From the NCBI GenBank assembly GCA_001797815.1, contig MGQK01000082.1, forward strand, positions 77,073 through 86,583: a DNA stretch of 9,511 nt. The letters are read 5' to 3'. The notes below the pieces were generated by a model. It had not been told where the DNA came from. It saw only the letters and a program-made list of their open reading frames with translations, and ran no database searches. This document shows, one piece after another, positions 1 through 5,602 of the stretch (its first letter is position 1; the number at the start of each line of letters is the position of its first letter). The stretch is from Deltaproteobacteria bacterium RBG_13_61_14 (GTDB lineage: Bacteria > RBG-13-61-14). The position numbers were made by a program, and so were the translations under genes.

Positions 1-1
1 G

Positions 2-172
2 CGGGTGGCGTCCATTGCCAACGGCGCCGGGATGGGCGCGGCCTTGATGCTCTTGGAGGACAACTTTGCGCGGGCCGAGGAGCTGGCGCTGCGGGTCGAG
101 CACGTGGAGTTGAACCTCGATCCCCAATTCCAGGAGCGGTTTATCGAGGCCCTGACCCTGGCCCCAGGCTAG
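2..172 (+). CDS. RACo-like corrinoid-activation protein (DUF4445/ASKHA), C-terminal fragment
   Basis: This is the last 56 codons of a gene that enters from the left edge; the stop is TAG. What can be seen is a glycine-rich stretch (SIANGAGMGAAL, residues 4-15 of the fragment), then a helix and the ending VEHVELNLDPQFQERFIEAL. That ending matches the conserved C-terminus, as I remember it, of the large [2Fe-2S] ferredoxin/ASKHA-ATPase proteins of the RACo/RamA type (DUF4445). These use ATP to re-reduce inactive Co(II) corrinoid proteins to Co(I) during methyl transfer from methylated amines, ethers or similar compounds. The ferredoxin and ATPase halves lie outside the window, so the assignment rests on the tail alone. 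The following SDR gene begins 28 bp downstream on the same strand, suggesting co-transcription. Confidence 0.7.
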   Translation, partial: RVASIANGAGMGAALMLLEDNFARAEELALRVEHVELNLDPQFQERFIEALTLAPG

Positions 173-200
173 GCTCGCGGCCCCGCCGGATTATTCACAA

Positions 201-989
201 GTGGATTACTTCACCGACAAAGTGGCCTTGATCACGGGTTCGGCCCGGGGCATCGGGTTCGCCGCCGCCCGGCTGCTCGGCGGCCGGGGAGCCAAGGTGG
301 TCCTTTCCGATATCCTCGATGACACTCTGGCTCAGGCTCAAAAGCGGCTTCAAGCAGAGGGCATTGCGGTAACCGCGAAAAGGGCGGACGTGACCGTTCC
401 GGAGGAATGCGAAGCCTTGGTCCAGGCCGCGCTGGCTGAATTCGGCCGGCTCGACATCCTGATTAACAACGCCGGGGTGAGCATCGTGTCCAACTTTGAG
501 GAGGTCAAGCCCGAGGTGGCCCGGAAGCTCCTGGACGTGAACGTGATGGGGTGCATCAACATGACCTTGGCCGCGCTGGATGCTTTGAAGCAAGCCCGCG
601 GTCATGTGGTTTTCCTGTCCAGCGTGAGCGGCATCCGCGCCATCCCTACCGGCAGTCTCTATAGCGCCAGTAAAGCCTTTTTGCGCAGCTTGGCCGAGTC
701 GTTGCGGCTGGAACTGAAGCCGTATGGAATCCATGTCGGCGTCATCTGCCCCGGTTTCACCACGACCGATCCGAGCAAGACGGTGATGAAAGGCGATGGA
801 AGTCCCCGTCCCATTGGGCGGCCGGCCCATGATACTCCCGAGGGAGTAGCCAAAGGCATCGCCCGGCTGATCGAACGCCGCGAGCGGGAGCGGGTGCTAA
901 CCTCCTTGGGCAAAGCCACCGCCTGGCTCCAGCGCCTGAGCCCCTCGCTCCTGGACCGGATCTTGGCCGGGCGGGAATTGAAAAACTGA
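201..989 (+). CDS. SDR-family NAD(P)-dependent oxidoreductase
   Basis: A classical short-chain dehydrogenase/reductase of 262 aa, the normal length for the family. Visible motifs in order are the Rossmann nucleotide-binding TGSARGIG (12-19), an acidic residue at the end of beta-2 (D37, which usually favours NAD over NADP), D63 near the adenine pocket, NNAG (89-92), N114, and the catalytic triad S141, Y154 (YSASK) and K158. The PG motif after beta-6 (184-185) is also present. It should oxidise an alcohol or reduce a ketone in the cytoplasm; the substrate cannot be read from sequence. The start is GTG at 201, the only reasonable start in frame after the preceding gene's stop; no clear Shine-Dalgarno precedes it. 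The C-terminal about 50 residues are basic and amphipathic, as in SDRs that associate with membranes or act on lipids. The next gene starts directly after the stop. Confidence 0.9.
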   Translation: MDYFTDKVALITGSARGIGFAAARLLGGRGAKVVLSDILDDTLAQAQKRLQAEGIAVTAKRADVTVPEECEALVQAALAEFGRLDILINNAGVSIVSNFEEVKPEVARKLLDVNVMGCINMTLAALDALKQARGHVVFLSSVSGIRAIPTGSLYSASKAFLRSLAESLRLELKPYGIHVGVICPGFTTTDPSKTVMKGDGSPRPIGRPAHDTPEGVAKGIARLIERRERERVLTSLGKATAWLQRLSPSLLDRILAGRELKN

Positions 990-2297
990 ATGAGTGATCT
1001 GGAGCGGACCGGCCACCCTCGGCCCGCGGGCGAAAGCTACACCGGGTCCGGCCGGCGTTCTCATTCCATCCTGATCGTCCTCTTCCTGATCTATATGTCC
1101 GACTATGCCGACCGCTACGTGATCTCCAGCATGATCCATTACATCCAGGAGGATTGGCAGATCACCGACGCCCAGGCCGGCTGGCTGATGGGCATTGTCC
1201 TCTTATTCATCACCGTCTTTTCGGTGCCGGCTTCGATCCTGATTGACCGCTGGAGCCGGCGCAAAATGGTGGCGATCATGACTTTTTTCTGGAGCTTGGC
1301 CACCCTGGCTTGTGCCTTTACCAGCAGCTATTTCCAGCTCTTGGTGGCCCGGGCCTTCATCGGGATCGGGGAATCCGGCTACGCGCCCGGAGGGACGGCC
1401 ATGCTCGCCGCGGCTTACCCGGAGGAGAAACGGGCCCGGGTGATGGGAATCTGGAACGCCTCCATTCCCTTGGGCATCGGCCTCGGCCTGGCGGCCGGCG
1501 GCCTGATCGCGAGGAGGTGGGGATGGCACCATGCCTTTGGCCTGGTCGCTCTTCCCGGGATGGTGTTGGCATTGGCGGCATGGTTCCTGCCCGACTATCG
1601 AAGCGTCAAGGTCCAGGACCCCGGCACGGGTATCGGCCGCGGCTTTTTGCGGGATTTGACGGTGGTCTTTCGCATCCCCTCTCTGGTCCTGACTTATTTG
1701 GGCTTTGCCATGAATGTATCCATCACCACTGCCTTGATGACCTGGCTGCCGTCCTACTTCGAACGCACGGGAATCGCCGAGCCTGGGCAAGGAGGCGCTC
1801 TGGCCACCCCGATTTTCGCCCTGGTCATGGTGGGAGCGCCGCTGGGCGGATTTCTGGCCGACTCCTGGGCCAAGCGGCAAAGGAACGCCCGTCTTCTCCT
1901 GCCGGTCCTGAGCTCGGTTCTGGCCGCGATCACGCTCTGGGCGGCATTCTCCTGCGCGGGGCAAAAATTCCTGCAGATCGGAATCCTTTGCGCTTACGGC
2001 ATTTTCATCACCGGTTTTATCGCCCCGGCCGCCGCGGTCACCCAGGACGTGGTGCACCCGGGGCTCCGCGCTTTCAGCTATGCCATGTGCGTTATTGTCC
2101 AGCACCTGGCCGGGGACATCTGGTCCGCGCCTCTGCTCGGCTGGCTCAGCGACCGGATCGGGCTCCCGCAAGCCGTGTTTTTTATCCCCGCTTACGGAGT
2201 CATCGCCGCGATCTTCTTCTTTTTCGGCTCTCGTTTTTACGTGCGGGATCTGGATCGGGTGGAAAAAGTCAGGCTGGAACCCGAGCTTGCTCCCTGA
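990..2297 (+). CDS. MFS transporter, spinster-like
   Basis: A 435-aa major facilitator superfamily permease of the inner membrane with about 12 hydrophobic helices. A polar N-terminal tail of about 25 residues precedes helix 1, which carries DYADRYV (38-44). The MFS motif A, DRWSRRK, lies at 86-92 in the loop between helices 2 and 3, and its weaker second-half copy DSWAKRQ at 291-297. RAFIGIGESGYAPGG (121-135) resembles the GIGEA signature of the spinster/Spns-like group. A charged loop near 203-222 separates the two halves. The ATG follows the SDR stop TGA with no gap, so translation is probably coupled. With the corrinoid-activator tail upstream it may import the substrate, or export the product, of the SDR pathway; this is inferred from position only. 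Direction and substrate are unknown. Confidence 0.88.
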   Translation: MSDLERTGHPRPAGESYTGSGRRSHSILIVLFLIYMSDYADRYVISSMIHYIQEDWQITDAQAGWLMGIVLLFITVFSVPASILIDRWSRRKMVAIMTFFWSLATLACAFTSSYFQLLVARAFIGIGESGYAPGGTAMLAAAYPEEKRARVMGIWNASIPLGIGLGLAAGGLIARRWGWHHAFGLVALPGMVLALAAWFLPDYRSVKVQDPGTGIGRGFLRDLTVVFRIPSLVLTYLGFAMNVSITTALMTWLPSYFERTGIAEPGQGGALATPIFALVMVGAPLGGFLADSWAKRQRNARLLLPVLSSVLAAITLWAAFSCAGQKFLQIGILCAYGIFITGFIAPAAAVTQDVVHPGLRAFSYAMCVIVQHLAGDIWSAPLLGWLSDRIGLPQAVFFIPAYGVIAAIFFFFGSRFYVRDLDRVEKVRLEPELAP

Positions 2298-2319
2298 TCG
2301 CGCATAACCGCGGATCGTC

Positions 2320-2329
2320 TTCCCGGACG
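2320..2329 (+). repeat. Left target-site duplication TTCCCGGACG
   Basis: Perfect 10-bp direct repeat abutting the left inverted terminus at 2330. The partner copy is at 2467-2476. Confidence 0.7.
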
Positions 2330-2466
2330 CTTGCCCACCCCTCAGTTTTTGTCCGCACCGCATATTTTCGGACTGCGTAGGGGCGCAATTCATTGCGCCC
2401 GGTCCCGGTCAGGGCGCGATCAATCGCGCCCCTACCAGAGCTCCCGGAAAAATGAGGGGTGGCAAG
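2330..2466. mobile_element. MITE-like element with TIRs and 10-bp target duplication
   Basis: The left end CTTGCCCACCCCTCA (2330-2344) and the right end TGAGGGGTGGCAAG (2453-2466) are inverted copies differing by one missing C. The similarity continues inward over a T5/A5 tract to GTCC (2351-2354) and GG (2446-2447). Immediately outside both ends is the same 10-mer, TTCCCGGACG, at 2320-2329 and 2467-2476. Inverted ends abutting a perfect direct repeat are the hallmark of transposition with target-site duplication. The element is 137 bp, has no ORF and so would be non-autonomous; I do not recognise the family. It encloses a different palindrome (2377-2435). Confidence 0.72.
2377..2435. repeat. 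GTAGGGGCGC...GCGCCCCTAC double-hairpin palindrome
   Basis: A 59-bp near-perfect palindrome. The outer arms GTAGGGGCGC (2377-2386) and GCGCCCCTAC (2426-2435) are fully complementary. Each half also folds by itself: GGGCGCAAT/ATTGCGCCC (2381-2389 and 2392-2400, 2-nt spacer) and GGGCGCGAT/ATCGCGCCC (2412-2420 and 2423-2431, 2-nt spacer). The site can therefore form one long stem or two small hairpins. From memory, GTAGGGGC-type palindromes recur as dispersed repeats in many environmental bacterial genomes; copy number here is unknown. It lies wholly inside the TIR-bounded element. Confidence 0.8.
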
Positions 2467-2476
2467 TTCCCGGACG
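2467..2476 (+). repeat. Right target-site duplication TTCCCGGACG
   Basis: Perfect copy of the 10-mer at 2320-2329, abutting the right inverted terminus that ends at 2466. Its end lies only 4 bp before the candidate -35 box of pepA. Confidence 0.7.
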
Positions 2477-2479
2477 ACC

Positions 2480-2508
2480 TTGAATTGGCCTGGGATAAAT
2501 GGTATTTA
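2480..2508 (+). promoter_or_regulatory. Weak sigma70-like promoter candidate for pepA
   Basis: TTGAAT (2480-2485), a 17-bp spacer, and TATTTA (2503-2508). The -35 matches 4 of 6 consensus bases and the -10 only 3 of 6, so this is tentative. It sits in the only AT-rich stretch of the leader, about 85 bp before the chosen pepA start, and begins just outside the repeat element. Confidence 0.28.
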
Positions 2509-2510
2509 TC
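2494..2510. promoter_or_regulatory. Operator-like inverted repeat upstream of pepA
   Basis: Perfect 7-bp arms GATAAAT (2494-2500) and ATTTATC (2504-2510) are separated by GGT. The dyad overlaps the candidate -10 region, as a dimeric repressor site would. No regulator gene is in the window, and in AT-rich DNA a dyad this short can arise by chance. Confidence 0.35.
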
Positions 2511-2581
2511 AATTTGGATTTAAGCTTTCTGACCGGATGAGCGCAAAGAAGTGGAAGAGCAGGATGCGGAGTTCGGATGGG

Positions 2582-2586
2582 GGAGG
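2582..2586 (+). promoter_or_regulatory. Shine-Dalgarno GGAGG deciding the pepA start
   Basis: GGAGG lies 6 nt before ATG 2593, ideal spacing. The frame is open back to a GTG at 2551, but that start has no comparable site and would add a polar 14-residue tail that resembles no aminopeptidase N-terminus. Confidence 0.7.
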
Positions 2587-2592
2587 CAGACC

Positions 2593-4077
2593 ATGAAGAT
2601 AATCGTAGGCCGGGGCAAAGGCGATTCCGGCCGGTGCGACGCGCTGGCCCTTTTGTTCATCGAGGCAGAGCTTCGCCTGGATGCGGCCGGCAAGGCCGCG
2701 GACCGGGAGAGCGGAGGCGCGGTCTCGCGGCTGCTCCGGGACGGCTTTGAGGGCAAGCGCGACCAGGTGGAGGTGATTCCGGCGGGCCGGAGCTCCCGGT
2801 TCGGGCACGTGGTTTTGCTGGGGCTGGGCAAGAAGGAGAAGCTCGACGCCGAGAGTTTCCGCCGGGCCGGGGGTGGACTCGCCGGCGCGCTGGCGAAGCG
2901 GACGGTGAAACTTTGCCGGGCGGCGCTGCTCCCGGCCGAGGCGGTCCCGATCGCGGTGGAAGAGTGCGCCCGGGCGCTGGCCGAAGGCGCTCTTCTCCGC
3001 AGTTATCGCTTTACTGAATACAAGAAGGCCGAGAACGACCAAGGCATCCAGACCCTGGCCATTTTCGGGGGCGGGCCCAAGGCGCCGGCGGCGCTCACCC
3101 GGGCCGCGGTGATCGGAGAAGAGCACGCCTACGTGCGGAACCTGATCAACCGGCCGGCGCGGGACCTGGCCCCCGAGGACCTGGCGGCCGAGGCGCGGGC
3201 GAGCGGGCGCCGGTTTGGGTTCGGCTGCCGGGTCTTCACCGAGAAGGACCTCAGCCGGATGGGCTACCATGCGATCCTGGCCGTGGGCCAGGGCAGCCGC
3301 CGGCCGCCGCGGCTGGTGGTGCTGAATTATGCGGGCGGGCCGAAAAAGCAGAAGCCGCTCGCGCTGGTGGGCAAGGGCGTTATCTTTGACTCGGGCGGGA
3401 TCTCGATCAAGCCGGCGCAGGGCATGGAGCAGATGAAGGGCGACATGGCCGGCGCGGCCGCGGTGCTGGGGATCATCCGGAGCGCGGCGCGGCTCTCGCT
3501 GCGCCACAACCTGTTCGGGGTCCTGCCCTTGGCCGAGAACCTGCCCGGCGGCGGGGCCCAGCGGCCGGGCGATATCATCCGGACCGGGGCCGGGGTGACG
3601 GTGGAAGTGATGAGCACGGACGCGGAGGGCCGGCTGGTTTTGGCCGACGGCATCCACCACGCGAAAAAGCTCAAGCCCCGGGCGATCGTGGACGTGGCCA
3701 CGCTCACCGGCGCGGCTTTCATCGCGCTCGGGAGCCATGCGATCGCGCTGATGGGCAATGACGAGGGACTGCTGGCCCGGATCACCGCGGCCGGGATTGC
3801 CGCGGGCGAGCGCACCTGGATCTTGCCGTTGTGGGAGGAATACGAGGAGATTCTCAAGTCGGAGGTGGCGGACCTCAAGAACAACTCCTGGACCCGGGAG
3901 GCCGGCACCATCTGCGGCGGCATTTTCCTCAAGAAGTTCGCGGGCGACACCCCTTGGGCGCACCTGGATATCGCCGGGGTGGACTGGAACGAAAAGTCCC
4001 ATCCCTACCTGGCCAAAGGCCCGACGGCCAAGGGCATGCGGCTCCTGGTCCGGATGCTGGAAGAGCACGCCGATTAA
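2593..4077 (+). CDS. pepA: Leucyl aminopeptidase (M17 family, PepA)
   Basis: A 494-aa cytoplasmic two-metal exopeptidase that removes N-terminal residues, notably leucine, during peptide turnover. E. coli PepA has 503 aa. The N-terminal third (about 1-165) is the variable macro-like domain; the rest is the catalytic M17 domain. By spacing against E. coli PepA (constant offset of 9), the metal ligands are K261 and D266 (in GKGVIFDSGG), D284 (KGDMAGAAAV), and D343 and E345 (STDAEGRLVLADG). The catalytic residues are K273 (SIKP) and R347. All are present, so the enzyme should be active. One oddity is that the usual NTDAEGRL signature reads STDAEGRL (S341). PepA homologues in E. coli also bind DNA; nothing here shows that. 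A glycosyltransferase gene begins 4 bp after the stop, so they are likely co-transcribed, though the functions look unrelated. Confidence 0.93.
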   Translation: MKIIVGRGKGDSGRCDALALLFIEAELRLDAAGKAADRESGGAVSRLLRDGFEGKRDQVEVIPAGRSSRFGHVVLLGLGKKEKLDAESFRRAGGGLAGALAKRTVKLCRAALLPAEAVPIAVEECARALAEGALLRSYRFTEYKKAENDQGIQTLAIFGGGPKAPAALTRAAVIGEEHAYVRNLINRPARDLAPEDLAAEARASGRRFGFGCRVFTEKDLSRMGYHAILAVGQGSRRPPRLVVLNYAGGPKKQKPLALVGKGVIFDSGGISIKPAQGMEQMKGDMAGAAAVLGIIRSAARLSLRHNLFGVLPLAENLPGGGAQRPGDIIRTGAGVTVEVMSTDAEGRLVLADGIHHAKKLKPRAIVDVATLTGAAFIALGSHAIALMGNDEGLLARITAAGIAAGERTWILPLWEEYEEILKSEVADLKNNSWTREAGTICGGIFLKKFAGDTPWAHLDIAGVDWNEKSHPYLAKGPTAKGMRLLVRMLEEHAD

Positions 4078-4081
4078 CTCG

Positions 4082-5602
4082 ATGAGCGAGAGCCGGGAGT
4101 CGCGGCCGTCGCTTGCTCTCCGCGCGCGATGGGCCCAAGGTTTTCTCTTTCTGATCCCCGCGATTTTTTGCTGGGGGCTGGCCCGCCATGAGCCGGCGCT
4201 CCTGATTGACGACGCCTACATCACTTTCCGCTACGCCGAAAACCTGGCGCGAGGTCTGGGCCCGGTCTTCAACCCGGGCGAGCGGGTGCTGGGCACCACC
4301 GCCCCGCTCTGGGCCGGAATCCTGGCCGGGGCGCGGCTGCTCGGCTTCGCGATTCCTTCCGCGGCCCTGGTCCTGGGCCAGATCTTCACCGCGGCGACCT
4401 GCGGCCTGCTGGCCTGGATCCTGTTTCGCCACGTGGCCGCGCCGCTGGCGGTTTTGGCCGGGTTGGTCCTGGCCCTGCATCCGGACGCGATTTTTTTCGC
4501 CAACTCCGGGATGGAGACCGGACTCTCCATGGCGCTGGTGTTGGGATCGCTGGAGACAGCTTTACGCCGGCGCTTCTTGGCGGCTGGGGTCCTGAGCGGC
4601 GCCGCTTTCCTGGTGCGGCCGGATGGCGCCTTGCTCTTGCTCCTGGGCGGGGTGTTGGCGCTTCTGCAGGGGCGCAAGTCCTTGGTCCGCTTTGCGATCG
4701 CCGCGGCGGTGTTGGTGTTGCCCTGGATCATTTTTGCCATGGTCTTTTATGGCTCTCCCATCCCGCAGTCCATTGCGGCCAAGCAACTGATCCATGCCAC
4801 CAGCTTCCGCCACGCGCTGATGGGATACGCGCTGCTTTTTTTGCCGCCGGTCTGGCCCATGCGGCTTTTGGCCGCGCTGGCGCTGCCGGGTCTGGGCTTG
4901 GCCCTGATCTCGCGCGGTCGGCTCTGGCCTTTTGCCGCCTGGGCCATTTTATACATAGTTGGCCTTGTCTTTTCGCGGATCTCGGCGGTCTTCCCCTGGT
5001 ACCTGACGCCGCTCCTGCCCGTGATGTGCTTATTTGATAGCGAGACCTGGAACCGGTTTTTCTTGAGGGGGACAGGCATTCCTGCCTGTCATCAACCCGC
5101 TTGGCTCAAAAGAATTGGCTGGCTCGGTGCGATTCTGCTCCTCGGCCTGGGCGGCTGGCTTTACTCCTTTCGCCCGTTTTACCTGGAGGTGCGCGAGGCT
5201 CAGTTTGGCCGGGTGCGAGAGTATGAGAGACTCGGCGAGTGGCTGAAAACCCAGGCGCGGCCGGGGGACCAGATCCTGGTCGGGGAGGTCGGCGCCCTGA
5301 GCTTTGCGCTGATGGATTTCCCGGTGCTGGACAGCTCGGGGATCAACTCGCCGGAAATTTTGCGTCTGCACCGGGCGGATCAGGAGAGAAGCTTGGCCGC
5401 CGGGCAGGCGGCAGAGTCGGCGCGGTGGGTGAAGGAAGTGATTCAGCGTTTCCAACCGGAGTGGATTGTCACCTGGTACCGGTTCCTGCACCTGGAAGAA
5501 TTGGCCCAGGACCCCGATTTGCGCAGCCGCTATGTTCGGGTGAAGCCGCCGCTGCCGAACCTGGACCGCTTTTTCGTGCTCGAGCGGCGGGAATCTCCAT
5601 GA
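4082..5602 (+). CDS. GT-C type membrane glycosyltransferase, copy 1
   Basis: A 506-aa polytopic membrane protein. One hydrophobic segment (20-33) precedes a long extracytoplasmic loop with DDAYITFRYAENLARG (43-58) and FNPGERVLGTT (63-73). About nine more hydrophobic segments follow up to 361, then a soluble C-terminal region (about 365-506). An acidic DD pair in the first outer loop, followed by many helices, is the layout of GT-C enzymes (GT39/ArnT/AftB-like) that use polyprenyl-phosphate sugars; D43/D44 are the expected catalytic or metal site. Other shared blocks are SGMET (142-146), RPD (179-181), SIAAKQLIH (230-238), WYLTPLLP (306-313) and LDSSGINSPEI (416-426). The start ATG lies 4 bp after pepA, without a clear ribosome site. 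Residues about 329-338 come from a palindromic repeat absent from the paralogue downstream. Donor and acceptor are unknown. Confidence 0.82.
   Translation: MSESRESRPSLALRARWAQGFLFLIPAIFCWGLARHEPALLIDDAYITFRYAENLARGLGPVFNPGERVLGTTAPLWAGILAGARLLGFAIPSAALVLGQIFTAATCGLLAWILFRHVAAPLAVLAGLVLALHPDAIFFANSGMETGLSMALVLGSLETALRRRFLAAGVLSGAAFLVRPDGALLLLLGGVLALLQGRKSLVRFAIAAAVLVLPWIIFAMVFYGSPIPQSIAAKQLIHATSFRHALMGYALLFLPPVWPMRLLAALALPGLGLALISRGRLWPFAAWAILYIVGLVFSRISAVFPWYLTPLLPVMCLFDSETWNRFFLRGTGIPACHQPAWLKRIGWLGAILLLGLGGWLYSFRPFYLEVREAQFGRVREYERLGEWLKTQARPGDQILVGEVGALSFALMDFPVLDSSGINSPEILRLHRADQERSLAAGQAAESARWVKEVIQRFQPEWIVTWYRFLHLEELAQDPDLRSRYVRVKPPLPNLDRFFVLERRESP
5065..5095. repeat. REP-like palindrome inserted in frame in the glycosyltransferase gene
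   Basis: Arms GACAGGCA (5071-5078) and TGCCTGTC (5083-5090) form a perfect 8-bp stem with the 4-nt loop TTCC. The stem is preceded by a G-run and followed by ATCAACCC. It is translated as GTGIPACH within a loop between two membrane helices. The paralogue at 5599 lacks it: between the shared TPLLP and PGD blocks copy 1 is 9 residues longer, close to the size of the repeat. Confidence 0.7.

Larger units (their letters stand above)
2298..2592. other. Intergenic region with repeat element and pepA leader
   Basis: A 295-bp stretch without a credible gene. It holds a MITE-like element with flanking direct repeats (2320-2476), a second palindrome nested in that element (2377-2435), and an AT-rich leader (about 2480-2530) with a weak promoter and an operator-like inverted repeat ahead of pepA. 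I see no T-run terminator for the upstream MFS gene; the hairpins of the element might serve that role. Confidence 0.8.

Noticed and set aside
1203-2393. 396-aa minus-strand frame opposite the MFS gene
   Set aside because: Low-complexity polar sequence, no domain, runs through the MFS coding region and into the repeat element.
2551-2592. GTG start giving PepA 14 extra residues
   Set aside because: No ribosome site at suitable spacing, whereas ATG 2593 has GGAGG at 6 nt and gives a normal PepA N-terminus.
2509-4068. 519-aa open frame on the minus strand opposite pepA
   Set aside because: Arg/Pro/Gly-rich composition without a recognisable domain, fully antisense to a strongly conserved gene; typical of high-GC shadow frames.
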